From Luteococcus peritonei (GTDB lineage: Bacteria; Actinomycetota; Actinomycetes; Propionibacteriales; Propionibacteriaceae): DNA of 64,000 nt. The DNA lies in the NCBI RefSeq assembly GCF_039526385.1, contig NZ_BAAAIX010000016.1, forward strand, positions 124,001 to 188,000, given 5' to 3'. Shown here piece by piece: positions 1 through 9,729 of this stretch. The notes below the pieces were generated by a model. It was not told the DNA's origin and did not search any database. It saw only the letters and a program-made list of their open reading frames with translations. Position numbers and translations under genes: made by a program. Position 1 is the stretch's first letter. The number at the start of each line of letters is the position of its first letter.

Positions 1-98
1 TGGTTCACCACATTGGTGGCGGAGTCGGAGGCGTCGTTCCAGCCCTCGAAGGCCACCACCACCACGGGCCGGCGCAGGTTCGACAGGGAGTCAGGCAT
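1..98 (-). CDS. PAC2 family protein, N-terminal fragment (runs off the window)
   Basis: Reading the minus strand from the ATG at 98 gives 32 residues beginning MPDSLSNLRRP, followed by a hydrophobic strand VVVVAFEGWNDASD. This strand and the GWNDA motif are typical of the start of actinobacterial PAC2 (proteasome assembly chaperone 2-like) proteins; the bacterial function is not established. The rest lies beyond position 1. In M. tuberculosis a PAC2 gene (Rv2125) lies next to metH, and metH is also close by here, which supports the call. It is divergent from the alcohol dehydrogenase at 174. Confidence 0.75.
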   Translation of the reverse strand, partial: MPDSLSNLRRPVVVVAFEGWNDASDSATNVVN

Positions 99-173
99 GC
101 CGACACCCTAGTGCGCGCGCCCAAGCCTGGCCCGGCGCCACTCAGGCCTGTGCCGGTGTGCTGGACTGGTGCC

Positions 174-1187
174 ATGCATGGAGCAGTGATCTACGGAAAG
201 GGTGATGTCCGCTTCGAGGAGCGCGACGATCCCACCATCAGCGAACCCACCGATGCGGTGATCCGCACCGTCGCCGCCTGCGTCTGCGGCTCCGACCTGT
301 GGCGCTACCGCGGCATCGCCGAGGTGAAGAAGCCCACCCCGATCGGCCACGAGTACGTCGGCATCGTCGAGCAGGTGGGCGAGGCCGTCACCAGCGTCGA
401 GGTCGGCGACTTCGTCGTCGGCGGCTTCACCTACAGCGACAACACCTGCCCGGTCTGCCGCAAGGGGGCGCACGCCAACTGCCAGAACGGCGGCGGCTAC
501 GACGGCTGCCAGGCCGAGAAGATCCGCATCCCGCAGGCCGATGGCACCCTGCTCGCGACCCCTGGCCAGCCCGACGAGGACCTTGTTCCCTCGCTGCTGG
601 CGCTGTCCGACGTGATGTGCACCGGCTGGCACGCCGCCGTCTCCGGCGGTGTCGGCCCCGGCAAGACCGTCGCCGTCGTGGGCGACGGCGCGGTGGGCCT
701 GTCCGCGGTGCTGGCCAGCGTCCAGCTCGGGGCCGAGCGGGTGATCGCGATGAGCCGCCACGCCGACCGTCAGAAGATCGCGCGGGACTTCGGCGCCACC
801 GACATCGTCGCCGAGCGCGGCGACGAGGGCGTCGCGAAGATCCGGGAGATGACCGAGGGGATCGGCGCCGACGTCGTGCTGGAGTGCGTCGGCACCGAGG
901 ACGCCCGCAGCCAGGCGGTCGCCGCGCTGCGGCCCGGCGGGATGATGGGCGTGGTGGGCGTGCCCCACGGCGGCATCGACATCGAGCAGATGTTCTGGGA
1001 CAACAAGGGCATCCACGGCGGCGTCGCCCCGGTGCGCGCCTACCTGGAGCAGCTGCTGGCCATGGTGCTGGAGCGCCGGATCACCCCCGGCGAGGTCTTC
1101 GACCTGGAGCTGCCGCTCTCGGAGGTGGCCGAGGCCTATGCCGCCATGGACGAGCGTCGCGCCACCAAGGTGCTGCTGCGTCCCTGA
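174..1187 (+). CDS. Zinc-dependent medium-chain alcohol dehydrogenase
   Basis: A 337-residue MDR-superfamily oxidoreductase that should oxidise an alcohol with NAD(P); the substrate cannot be read from sequence. Catalytic zinc ligands are visible as C38 (VCGSD), H59 and E60 (GHEYVG). The structural zinc lobe has C92, C95 and C103, but its first position is Asp89 instead of Cys, a variant seen in some actinobacterial members. The Rossmann fold has VVGDGAVGLSAV near 167-178. The ATG at 174 was chosen because the protein family begins at this point; an in-frame extension to 111 adds only low-complexity residues. It stands alone and ends 48 bp before the ABC exporter genes. Confidence 0.85.
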   Translation: MHGAVIYGKGDVRFEERDDPTISEPTDAVIRTVAACVCGSDLWRYRGIAEVKKPTPIGHEYVGIVEQVGEAVTSVEVGDFVVGGFTYSDNTCPVCRKGAHANCQNGGGYDGCQAEKIRIPQADGTLLATPGQPDEDLVPSLLALSDVMCTGWHAAVSGGVGPGKTVAVVGDGAVGLSAVLASVQLGAERVIAMSRHADRQKIARDFGATDIVAERGDEGVAKIREMTEGIGADVVLECVGTEDARSQAVAALRPGGMMGVVGVPHGGIDIEQMFWDNKGIHGGVAPVRAYLEQLLAMVLERRITPGEVFDLELPLSEVAEAYAAMDERRATKVLLRP

Positions 1188-1235
1188 GGCGCTCGATTAA
1201 CGGTGCAGGGGCCATGAGGGGCGAGAATCGTCCCC

Positions 1236-2987
1236 ATGGCCCCTTCCCGTCACAGCAGCCCACAGGCCCCCGCGCACGGTGGACACCCGGGAGGGCACCC
1301 CGGCGGGCACCCGGGAGGGCGACCCGGCGGGGGCAGGGGGCCGGGCCACGAGATCCGCACCACCTCGAGCGCCGGGCGACGGGCCGTGGCCGTCCAGGTG
1401 CTGCTGGCGTTGCTGGCCTCGCAGGGTGCCTTCTGGGTCTTCTGGGCGGTGGCCCGGCTGCTGGTCGATGCCAGCGCCGGGCGCCCTGCATCGTCTAGAC
1501 TGCTGGGGGTCGCCGCCCTGGCCGGTGTCCTCTCCGCCCTGGCCGAGGCCGGTGGCGTGCTGGTGCAGCGCTCCAGCGCCGCCACCGAGGAGGGGCTGCT
1601 GCGTCGCCGCCTGCTCTCCCACATCCTCGACCTGGGCCCGGCCCGGCAGCGCGGCCGCCGCTCAGGCAATCTGGTCTCGCTGGCCACCGACTCCGTGGAA
1701 CGGGTCGCCGCCTACCGCCAGACCTTCTTCGGCTCCCTGTTCGGCGCCTTCCTGGGGCCGCTGCTGGTGCTGCTGGCGCTGGGCCTGGCCGTCGACCCGG
1801 TGACCGCCGGGCTGCTGGCGCTCTGCCTGCCGCTGGTGCCGCTCGTCGTGGTGGGCTTCCAGAAGGCCTTTCGTGGCGTCTCCTCGCAGTCGCGGGCGGC
1901 ACGGATGGCGCTCAGCGCCCGCTTCCTGGAGGCGATCCAGGGACTGGAGACGCTGCGCCTGCTGCGCGCCGCCGCCCGCACTGCCGACGAGCTGGCCCAG
2001 GCGGGGGAGCGCAACCGGCAGGCCACCATGCGCCTGCTGGCCCGCAACCAGGTGGTGCTGCTGGTCACCGACATCGTCTTCTCGCTGCTGATGGTCACCC
2101 TGGCGGCCTGTCTGGCCTGGTGGCGGCTGCGCAGCGGCGCCATCGACGCGGCCGGGGCGCTCAGCGTCGTACTCGCCTCGGTGCTGCTGCTGGAACCGCT
2201 CGACAAGGTGGGCTCCTTCTTCTACGTCGGGATGGGCGGCATGGCCTCGGAGCGGGCGGTGCGGGGCGTGCTCGCGCAACCGCTGGACCGGGCGCACGGC
2301 CCCGACCCGCAGCCGGGCACCGAGACCACCTCGGTGGTGGACGTCGAGGGCGCCGAGGTGCGCCACGGTGAGAATGTCGTGCTGCCCGAGGCCTCGCTGC
2401 AGCTGCGACCGCTGGAGCGGGTGGCCATCCTGGGCCCGTCGGGCTCGGGCAAGTCCACCCTGCTCTCGCTGCTCAAGGCAGACCTGCTGCCGCACGCCGG
2501 CAGTGCCCGGGTGGCCGGCCACCCCGTCTCCCCGTGCGGGCGACGCGAGGTGCGCGCCGCCAGCGCCGTGGTGGCGCAGAGCACCTGGCTGTTCACCGGG
2601 ACGCTCGCCGACAACCTGCGGCTGGCCGCCCCGCAGGCCACCGACGAGGAGCTCTGGCGCTCGCTGCGCCGTGTCGGCCTGGATGACTTCGTCGCCGGCC
2701 TGCCCGACGGGCTGGACACCTGGCTGGGGGAACGAGGACAGACCGTCTCCGGTGGCCAGGCGCAGCGGCTGTCGATGGCCCGGGCCCTGCTCAGCCGACG
2801 CCCACTGCTGCTGCTCGACGAGCCCAGCTCGCAGGTGGACCTGGACAGCGAACGGGTGCTGCACCAGGCCGTTGCCGCGCTGCAGGGAGAGGCCAGCGTC
2901 GTGCTGGTCACCCACCGGCCATCCCTGGCCCGCGGTGCCGACCGGGTGCTGGTGCTGCGCGACGGACGTCTGGAGGAGCAGCGATGA
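1236..2987 (+). CDS. ABC exporter half-transporter, subunit 1 (CydD/CydC-like)
   Basis: A 583-residue fused membrane/ATPase half-transporter. An N-terminal membrane domain (about 50-340) is followed by a nucleotide-binding domain with Walker A GPSGSGKST near 400, a Q-loop (VAQSTWLFTG), the signature SGGQ, Walker B LLLLDEPSS and the switch His in VTHRP, so it looks catalytically intact. It overlaps the next gene by 4 bp, and together they should form a heterodimeric exporter. The architecture resembles CydDC-type thiol/haem exporters, but no cytochrome bd genes are nearby, so I do not name the substrate. The first 45 residues are odd: a His-Gly-Pro-rich stretch with repeated HPGG units encoded by tandem-like DNA. 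An initiation codon after this stretch cannot be excluded. Confidence 0.85.
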   Translation: MAPSRHSSPQAPAHGGHPGGHPGGHPGGRPGGGRGPGHEIRTTSSAGRRAVAVQVLLALLASQGAFWVFWAVARLLVDASAGRPASSRLLGVAALAGVLSALAEAGGVLVQRSSAATEEGLLRRRLLSHILDLGPARQRGRRSGNLVSLATDSVERVAAYRQTFFGSLFGAFLGPLLVLLALGLAVDPVTAGLLALCLPLVPLVVVGFQKAFRGVSSQSRAARMALSARFLEAIQGLETLRLLRAAARTADELAQAGERNRQATMRLLARNQVVLLVTDIVFSLLMVTLAACLAWWRLRSGAIDAAGALSVVLASVLLLEPLDKVGSFFYVGMGGMASERAVRGVLAQPLDRAHGPDPQPGTETTSVVDVEGAEVRHGENVVLPEASLQLRPLERVAILGPSGSGKSTLLSLLKADLLPHAGSARVAGHPVSPCGRREVRAASAVVAQSTWLFTGTLADNLRLAAPQATDEELWRSLRRVGLDDFVAGLPDGLDTWLGERGQTVSGGQAQRLSMARALLSRRPLLLLDEPSSQVDLDSERVLHQAVAALQGEASVVLVTHRPSLARGADRVLVLRDGRLEEQR

Positions 2988-4732
2988 ACACCTCACGACG
3001 CGAGCTGAGCCGCTGGCTGCTCGGCACCACCCGCCCGGTGCTGGCCCCGCTGGCCGCTTCCAGCCTGGCGCGGCTGGCCGACCAGCTGCTGGGACTGGCG
3101 CTGTTCGCCGTGGCCGCCGGTGCCATCGCGCGGGCCGCTACCGGCCAGGGTCCCGGCTGGTTGCCGGGCAGCGCCGTCGGCCTGGTCTGCTGGCTGCTCG
3201 CCATCGCCCTGGCCAAGGCCGCGATGCGCTATCCGGAACAGTTCCTCGGCCACCTGGTGGCCTTCCGGGCGCTGGAGCTGCTGCGTGCGGACTTCTTCGC
3301 CAGGCTCTGGCCCCCGTCGCGGCTGGCCGACGTGCGCTCGGGGGACCTGCTGAACCGCGCCACCAAGGACATCGACCGCATCGAGTCCTTCTTCGCCCAC
3401 ACCTTCGCACCGTGGCTGGCGGCGCTGGTGGTGCCGACCATCGCCGTGCTCGGCATCGGTTGGACCACCTCCTGGCGCCTGGCGCTGGTGGCGGGTCTCG
3501 GCCTGGCCGCCACCTGGCTGCTGCCGCTGGCCGGGGCGCGCCGCGGGCAGCTCGCGGCCCAGCAGCTGGCCGGCCTGCGCGGTGAGCTGGCGCACCACCT
3601 CACCGACTCGGTGCAGGGGATGGTGGAGGTCACCGGCTACGGCCGTGAGGCTGAACGGTTGGCCGAGATGGCCGTCCTCGACGAGCGCATCGTGCGGGTC
3701 CAGCGCAGCGGGGTGGTGCTGGTGGCGCTGCGCCGTGGCCTGGCCCGCGCCGCCCTGGTGGCCACCCCGGTGCTGATGGCGCTGGTGGCAGTCCCCGAGC
3801 GGCTGCCGCTGGCCCAGCTGGCCATGTCGGTGGCCGTGGTGCTGCGCTGCTTCGCCGTCACCCGGCCCGTCGAGGACCTGGTTGCCGAGCTGGACAATGC
3901 CTTCGCCGCCGCCCGGCGGGTCCACGAGACCACCCATGCCGACGGCGGCCTGCCGGAAGCCGCGGTGCCGCAAGCGCTGCCCGCCGGCCCGCTGGGTCTC
4001 AGCGCGCAGGGCGTCACCTACACCCACCCCGGCCAGGGCGGACGACGCGAGGCCGCGCTGCGTGAGGCGGACGTCGAGCTGCCGGCCGGGCGGCACAGCT
4101 GCCTGGTGGGTGCCTCGGGCTCCGGCAAGTCCACCCTGCTGCGGCTGCTGCTGCGCGCCGACGACCCGCAGGCCGGCAGCATCCGGCTGGGCGGGACGGA
4201 CCTGCGCGACCTGGCCGGCGACGACCTGCACCGGGCCGTCGCCCTGGTGACCCAGCAGGCCCAGCTCTTCCGCGGCAGCATCGCCGACAACCTCCGGCTG
4301 GCAGCCCCCGAGGCCTGCGACGAGGAGTTGTGGGGCGTGCTGCGGGTGGCCCAGATCGACGACGAGGTGGCGGCGATGCCTGAGGGCCTGGCAACCGAGG
4401 TGGGCGAGGGTGGCCAGCAGGTCTCCGGCGGCCAGCGCCAGCGGCTGGCCCTGGCCCGGGCCCTGCTGATGCGGCCCCGGGTGCTGGTGCTCGACGAGTA
4501 CACCGCCCACCTGGATCCCGAGCTGGCGGCCCGGGTGCGCGCCGCGGTCCGCGAGGCCATGGCGGGAGGCACCGTCGTTGAGGTGACCCACCACGTGGCC
4601 TCCTCGTTGGAGGCTGACCACGTCGTCGTGCTGGACCAGGCACGGGTGGTGCAGCAGGGCCCGCCCGCCGATCTGGCCGGCCACGGGCGCTATGCCGCGC
4701 TGCTGGAGCGCGACCGCGACGTGGTGGGCTGA
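2984..4732 (+). CDS. ABC exporter half-transporter, subunit 2 (CydD/CydC-like)
   Basis: A 582-residue partner of the preceding gene, starting at an ATGA overlap. It has a six-helix membrane domain (about 20-300) and an ATPase domain with Walker A GASGSGKST near 376, a Q-loop (VTQQAQLFRG), signature SGGQRQRLALARAL, Walker B ending LVLDEY, and an H-loop His (VTHHV). Tyr follows the catalytic Glu where most ABC ATPases have Pro or Ala; the Glu itself is kept, so activity is expected. It ends 3 bp before the convergent permease gene, with no visible terminator between. Confidence 0.85.
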   Translation: MNTSRRELSRWLLGTTRPVLAPLAASSLARLADQLLGLALFAVAAGAIARAATGQGPGWLPGSAVGLVCWLLAIALAKAAMRYPEQFLGHLVAFRALELLRADFFARLWPPSRLADVRSGDLLNRATKDIDRIESFFAHTFAPWLAALVVPTIAVLGIGWTTSWRLALVAGLGLAATWLLPLAGARRGQLAAQQLAGLRGELAHHLTDSVQGMVEVTGYGREAERLAEMAVLDERIVRVQRSGVVLVALRRGLARAALVATPVLMALVAVPERLPLAQLAMSVAVVLRCFAVTRPVEDLVAELDNAFAAARRVHETTHADGGLPEAAVPQALPAGPLGLSAQGVTYTHPGQGGRREAALREADVELPAGRHSCLVGASGSGKSTLLRLLLRADDPQAGSIRLGGTDLRDLAGDDLHRAVALVTQQAQLFRGSIADNLRLAAPEACDEELWGVLRVAQIDDEVAAMPEGLATEVGEGGQQVSGGQRQRLALARALLMRPRVLVLDEYTAHLDPELAARVRAAVREAMAGGTVVEVTHHVASSLEADHVVVLDQARVVQQGPPADLAGHGRYAALLERDRDVVG

Positions 4733-4735
4733 GCC

Positions 4736-6061
4736 TCAGCGGTGGGTGCGTCGGGCGGCCAGCACGGCCAGCAGCGCGCCCACCGCGAGCATGGGCAGGG
4801 CGAAGCGCCAGGTGGCGGCCTCCACCTGGGTGGCCAGCAGCAGGCAGGAGGCCAGGCCGAGCACCGGCAGCGCGGTGGGCACCCGGAAGTGGTCGGCCTG
4901 CGCGTCGGGGTCGGAGCCGCCGCGTCGTCGCAGCACCAGCACGGCCAGATTGACCGCGCTGAAGACCACCAGCAGCAGCACCACCAGCGTGGAGGCCAGC
5001 ACCTCGATGCTGCCCAGCAGGGCCAGCAGCAGCGAGAGCGCCGTGGTGACGATGATGGCCAGCCACGGGGTGCGGCGCACCGGCAGCACCCGCCCCAGCG
5101 CGGAGGGCAGCAGGCCGTCGCGCGCCATCCCGTAGGCCAGCCGGGAGGACATGATGCCGGTCAGCAGGGCGCCGTTGGCCACCGCCACCAGGGCGATCGC
5201 GCTGAACAGCACCAGCGGGACGCCACCGGCGCGGCGCACTACCTCCAGCAGCGGGCCACTGGAGGCGGCCAGCTGCTCGGTGGGGACCACGGCGCTGGCC
5301 GCGGCGCCCACCAGCGCATAGACCACGCCGGCCACCATGAGCGCCCCGAACAGCGCGCGCGGGTAGGAACGTCGCGGGTCGCGCGCCTCCTCGGCGAGGT
5401 TCACCGAGGTCTCGAAACCGACGTAGGAGTAGTAGGCCAGCACCGCACCGGCCAGCACCGCGCCGAGCGGACCGTGCTCCGGGGTACCCAGCTGGCCCAG
5501 CCGCGACAGGTCGGCGTCACCGCGCAGCACCACCCAGGCGCCAAGGGCGATCACCAGCAGCAGGCCGGCCACCTCGATCACGGTGGCCACGGAGTTGGCC
5601 GCCAACGACTCGTTGATCCCGCGCAGGTTGAGCAGCGCCAGCAGCACCAGGAAGACGGTCACCGTCACCGGCACCGGCAGGTCGACGAAGGCGGCCAGGT
5701 AGTCGCCGGCGAAGCCCAGCGCGAGCGCTCCCACCGAGACGATCCCGGCGGCCAGCATGCAGAAGCCCACCAGGAACCCGGCCCAGCTGCCGAAGGCGCG
5801 GTGGGCGTAGTACGACGAGCCGCCCGCGTGCGGGTAGCGGGTGGCCAGCTCGGCATAGGAGCCGGCCGTCAGCAGCGCCAGCAGCAGAGCCGCCACCAGC
5901 GGCACCCAGACCGCCCCGCCGGAGCGGTCCGCCACCTGGCCGGCCAGCACGTAGACACCCGCGCCGAGCACGTCGCCCAGGATGAACAGGAAGAGCTGGA
6001 AGGTGCCGACGCTGCGCCGCAGAGCCGGTTGCGGCGAGGCCGCGTCATGGGTGGTGGTCAT
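4736..6061 (-). CDS. APC-superfamily amino acid permease
   Basis: A 441-residue integral membrane protein with about twelve hydrophobic segments. The first helix carries the APC motif with glycines (FILGDVLGAGVYVLAG) and is followed by a helix with SYAELATRYPHAGGSSYY, typical of APC secondary amino-acid transporters that exchange or import amino acids at the cytoplasmic membrane. The start is set by GGAGG five bases upstream of the ATG at 6061; an upstream ATG in the same frame at 6100 has no comparable ribosome site. It is divergent from metH. The substrate cannot be assigned. Confidence 0.85.
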   Translation of the reverse strand: MTTTHDAASPQPALRRSVGTFQLFLFILGDVLGAGVYVLAGQVADRSGGAVWVPLVAALLLALLTAGSYAELATRYPHAGGSSYYAHRAFGSWAGFLVGFCMLAAGIVSVGALALGFAGDYLAAFVDLPVPVTVTVFLVLLALLNLRGINESLAANSVATVIEVAGLLLVIALGAWVVLRGDADLSRLGQLGTPEHGPLGAVLAGAVLAYYSYVGFETSVNLAEEARDPRRSYPRALFGALMVAGVVYALVGAAASAVVPTEQLAASSGPLLEVVRRAGGVPLVLFSAIALVAVANGALLTGIMSSRLAYGMARDGLLPSALGRVLPVRRTPWLAIIVTTALSLLLALLGSIEVLASTLVVLLLVVFSAVNLAVLVLRRRGGSDPDAQADHFRVPTALPVLGLASCLLLATQVEAATWRFALPMLAVGALLAVLAARRTHR

Positions 6062-6196
6062 CGGTCCTCCGTCGGTTCCGTACTGCGGTCGGCTCGACAC
6101 TAGGCTCCGGAGCCCTCACAAAAGCCCACGTCAGGGGCGTGTTCACCACAGGAGGACCGATCCCACCCCCAGGGGTCCATTCCTGGGGCTGTGGAC

Positions 6197-6224
6197 GTGA
6201 CGGTTTGTCACATCGCCGTAGTGT
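6197..6224 (+). promoter_or_regulatory. Candidate metH promoter giving a leaderless transcript
   Basis: GTGACG at 6197-6202 and TAGTGT at 6219-6224 are spaced by 16 bp and resemble actinobacterial sigma-70 type -35 and -10 (TAnnnT) elements. Transcription would begin 7-8 bases after the -10, at or next to the metH ATG (6232). This fits the absence of a Shine-Dalgarno sequence before that ATG. It is a pattern match only. Confidence 0.4.
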
Positions 6225-6231
6225 GGAAACC

Positions 6232-9200
6232 ATGACTACTGCGCTTCGTGACCTGCTCCACCATCGCGTCCTCGTGGCTGACGGGGCGATGGGCACGATG
6301 CTGCAGGCCGTCGACCTCACCCTCGACGACTTCGAGGGCCTGGAGGGCTGCAACGAGGTGCTCAGCGTCACCCGGCCCGAGGTGATCGCCGACATCCACC
6401 GGGCCTACCTCGAGGCCGGGGCCGACCTGGTGGAGACCAACACCTTCGGCACCAACCTGTCCGCGCTGGGGGAGTACGGCATCAGCGACCGGATCGAGGA
6501 GCTGGCCACCGCCAGCGCCCGGATCGCCCGCCAGGTGGCCGACGAGATCTCCACCCCGGATCGTCCCCGCTTCGTGCTGGGCTCCATCGGCCCGGGCACC
6601 AAGCTGCCCACCCTGGGTCATGTCGCCTTCGCCGATGTCCGCGACGCCTACCAGCGCCAGGTGGAGGCCATGGTCGCCGGCGGCATCGACGCAGTGCAGA
6701 TCGAGACCTGCCAGGACCTGCTGCAGGCCAAGGCCGCCATCATCGCCACCAAGCGGGCCCGCGCGAAGCTGGGCGTCGACCTGCCGATCCTGGTCAACAT
6801 CACCGTCGAGACCACCGGCACCATGCTGCTGGGCAGTGAGATCGGCGCCGCGCTGACCGCCATCGAGCCGCTGGGCGTCGACGTGATCGGCCTGAACTGC
6901 GCCACCGGCCCCGCCGAGATGAGCGAGCACCTGCGCCACCTGGCCAAGTACTCGCGCGCCGGCGTCGGCTGCATGCCCAATGCCGGCCTGCCGGTGCTCG
7001 GCCCCGACGGGGCCAGCTACCCGCTGGACGCCGAGGGACTGGCCACCGCCCTGGACCGCTATGCCACCGACTACGGCCTGGCCGTGGTGGGCGGCTGCTG
7101 CGGCACCACGCCGGAGCACATCCGCCAGCTCGCAGAGGCCATCGGCGGTCGCGAGGTGGCGCCCCGCAGCCCGGAGCACGTCAACGGCGCCTCCAGCCTC
7201 TACTCCGACGTCGCCTTCGCCCAGGACGCCAGCTACCTGTCCATCGGTGAGCGCACCAATGCCAACGGCTCCAAGGCCTTCCGTGAGGCCATGCTGGCCG
7301 GCAACATCGACGAGTGCGTCGAGATCGCCAAGGCGCAGGTCCGCGACGGCGCCCACCTGCTCGACCTGTGCACCGACTACGTCGGCCGCGACGGCTCGGC
7401 CGACATGCGCACCCTGGCCAGCCGCTTCTCCACCGCCGTCACGCTGCCCATCGTGCTGGACTCCACCGAGCCCGAGGTGATCGAGGCCGGGCTGGAGAGC
7501 CTGGCCGGGCGCTGCGTCATCAACTCGGTGAACTTCGAGGACGGGGACGGCCCCACCAGCCGCTATGCCCGCGTGATGCCTGTCGTCGCCGAGCACGGCG
7601 CCGCGGTGGTCGCGCTGACCATCGACGAGGAGGGCCAGGCCCGCACCGCCGAGTGGAAGGTGCGCGTCGCCTCCCGCCTGGTCACCGACCTCACCCAGAA
7701 CTGGGGCCTGCAGGTGGGCGACATCCTGGTGGACTGCCTCACCTTCCCGATCGCCACCGGCCAGGAGGAGACCCGACGCGACGGTCTGGAGACCATCGAG
7801 GCGATCCGACGGCTCAAGGAGCTGCACCCCGGGGTGCGCACCACGCTGGGCGTCTCCAACATCTCCTTCGGCCTGAACCCCGCCGCCCGGATCGTGCTCA
7901 ACTCGGTCTTCCTGCACGAGTGCGTGCAGGCCGGGTTGGACTCCGCCATCGTCCACGCCGCCAAGATCGTCCCGATGGACCGCATCCCCGACGAGCAGCG
8001 CGAGGTGGCCCTCGACCTGGTGCACGACCGGCGCCGAGAGGGCTACGACCCGCTGCAGCGCTTCCTGGAGCTCTTCGAGGGCGTGACCGCCGCAGACCTG
8101 CGCGCCTCGCGCGCCCAGGAGCTGGCCGCCCTGCCGCTGGAGGAGCGGCTGCAGCGACGCATCGTCGACGGCGAGGCCAAGGGCCTGGAGGCGGACCTGG
8201 ACGAGGCGCTGGCGCTCAAGCCCGCGCTGGAGATCATCAACTCCGACCTGCTGGCCGGCATGAAGATCGTGGGCGACCTGTTCGGCTCCGGCCAGATGCA
8301 GCTGCCCTTCGTGCTGCAGAGCGCCGAGGTGATGAAGACCGCGGTGGCCTACCTGGAACCGCACATGGAGAAGACCGAGGACACCTCCGGCAAGGGCACC
8401 ATCGTGCTGGCCACGGTGAAGGGCGATGTCCACGACATCGGCAAGAACCTGGTGGACATCATCGTCTCAAACAACGGCTACAAGGTGGTCAACCTGGGCA
8501 TCAAGCAGCCCATCGGCGCCATCGTCGAGGCCGCCGAGGCCAGCCAGGCCGATGCCATCGGCATGAGCGGGCTGCTGGTGAAGTCAACCATGGTGATGAA
8601 GGACAACCTGGCCGAGCTGGACCAGCTGGGCCTGGGCACGAAGTACCCGGTGCTGCTGGGCGGTGCCGCGCTGACCCGCGCCTTCGTCGAGCACGACCTG
8701 AACGACACCTTCTCCGGCGAGGTCCGCTATGCCAAGGATGCCTTCGAGGGCCTCCACCTGATGGACGCCGTGATGGCGGTCAAGCGCGGGGTGCCCGGCG
8801 CGCAGCTGCCGGCCGTCAAGCCGCGACGCGTGCCGAAGGGGCCTGCGGTGGAGATCGCCGAGCCGGAGCTGGGCGTGCGCTCCGACGTCGCCCGCCCCAC
8901 GCCCGCCGGCGGCGTCGACGTGCCCACCCCGCCCTTCTGGGGAAGCCGGGTGGTCAAGGGCATCCAGACCGCCGATGTGGTGGAGTGGCTCGACGAGCGG
9001 GCCACCTTCCTGGGCCAGTGGGGCCTCAAGGGCCTGCGCGACGGCGCCTCCTACGAAGAGCTGGTGGAGACCGAGGGCCGGCCGCACCTGCGCGCCTGGC
9101 TGGACCGGATCAAGACCGACTCGCTGGCCGAGTTCGCGGTGGTGCACGGCTACTTCCCGGTCTACTCCGAGGACGAGACGCTGCACGTGCTGGATCCCGA

Positions 9201-9723
9201 GGACCACGAGCGCGAGCTGACCAGCTTCACCTTCCCGCGCCAGCGCCGCGACCGTCGGCTCTGCCTGGCCGACTTCTTCCGCGACCGCGAGGAGTTCGAC
9301 CAGCACGGCCCCGACGTGCTGGCCATGCAGCTGGTGACGATGGGCTCGGCGGTGGCGCGCGAGACGCAACGGCTCTTCGAGCTCAACTCCTACCGTGACT
9401 ACCTGGAGCTGCACGGCCTGAGCGTGCAGCTCACCGAGGCGCTGGCGGAGATGTGGCACGCCCGCACCCGCGAGGAGCTGGGCTATGCGGCCACCCAGTC
9501 CGACGTGGATCGCGCGATCCGCGACCAGGACTACCGCGGATCGCGCTACTCCTTCGGCTACCCGGCCTGCCCGGAGCTGGAGGACCGCGCCAAGCTGGTG
9601 ACGCTGCTGGAGCCGGAGCGGATCGGGGTGCACCTGTCCGAGGAGCTGCAGCTGCACCCCGAGCAGTCCACCGACGCGATCGTGGTGCACCACCCGGAGG
9701 CGAAGTACTTCAACGCGAAGTGA
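6232..9723 (+). CDS. metH: Cobalamin-dependent methionine synthase
   Basis: A 1163-residue MetH that transfers a methyl group from 5-methyltetrahydrofolate to homocysteine through cobalamin. Domains in order: homocysteine-binding barrel with zinc ligands C223, C289 and C290 (GGCCG); pterin-binding barrel (from about 330, IGERTNANGS); cobalamin cap and Rossmann domain with DVHDIG, where H734 is the lower axial cobalt ligand; and a C-terminal AdoMet reactivation domain. All four modules are present, so the enzyme is full length. The ATG at 6232 was chosen because the domain starts at residue 5; no clear ribosome site precedes it and a leaderless start is likely. There is no room for a cobalamin riboswitch in the 170 bp upstream. 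Confidence 0.97.
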   Translation: MTTALRDLLHHRVLVADGAMGTMLQAVDLTLDDFEGLEGCNEVLSVTRPEVIADIHRAYLEAGADLVETNTFGTNLSALGEYGISDRIEELATASARIARQVADEISTPDRPRFVLGSIGPGTKLPTLGHVAFADVRDAYQRQVEAMVAGGIDAVQIETCQDLLQAKAAIIATKRARAKLGVDLPILVNITVETTGTMLLGSEIGAALTAIEPLGVDVIGLNCATGPAEMSEHLRHLAKYSRAGVGCMPNAGLPVLGPDGASYPLDAEGLATALDRYATDYGLAVVGGCCGTTPEHIRQLAEAIGGREVAPRSPEHVNGASSLYSDVAFAQDASYLSIGERTNANGSKAFREAMLAGNIDECVEIAKAQVRDGAHLLDLCTDYVGRDGSADMRTLASRFSTAVTLPIVLDSTEPEVIEAGLESLAGRCVINSVNFEDGDGPTSRYARVMPVVAEHGAAVVALTIDEEGQARTAEWKVRVASRLVTDLTQNWGLQVGDILVDCLTFPIATGQEETRRDGLETIEAIRRLKELHPGVRTTLGVSNISFGLNPAARIVLNSVFLHECVQAGLDSAIVHAAKIVPMDRIPDEQREVALDLVHDRRREGYDPLQRFLELFEGVTAADLRASRAQELAALPLEERLQRRIVDGEAKGLEADLDEALALKPALEIINSDLLAGMKIVGDLFGSGQMQLPFVLQSAEVMKTAVAYLEPHMEKTEDTSGKGTIVLATVKGDVHDIGKNLVDIIVSNNGYKVVNLGIKQPIGAIVEAAEASQADAIGMSGLLVKSTMVMKDNLAELDQLGLGTKYPVLLGGAALTRAFVEHDLNDTFSGEVRYAKDAFEGLHLMDAVMAVKRGVPGAQLPAVKPRRVPKGPAVEIAEPELGVRSDVARPTPAGGVDVPTPPFWGSRVVKGIQTADVVEWLDERATFLGQWGLKGLRDGASYEELVETEGRPHLRAWLDRIKTDSLAEFAVVHGYFPVYSEDETLHVLDPEDHERELTSFTFPRQRRDRRLCLADFFRDREEFDQHGPDVLAMQLVTMGSAVARETQRLFELNSYRDYLELHGLSVQLTEALAEMWHARTREELGYAATQSDVDRAIRDQDYRGSRYSFGYPACPELEDRAKLVTLLEPERIGVHLSEELQLHPEQSTDAIVVHHPEAKYFNAK

Positions 9724-9729
9724 GCGCCG

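Noticed and set aside
1236..4732. Naming the ABC pair cydD and cydC
   Set aside because: The architecture is similar, but no cytochrome bd genes are near and similar exporters handle other substrates.
6062..6231. Cobalamin riboswitch before metH
   Set aside because: The gap is only 170 bp and the B12-box sequence was not seen; the promoter appears to abut the ATG.
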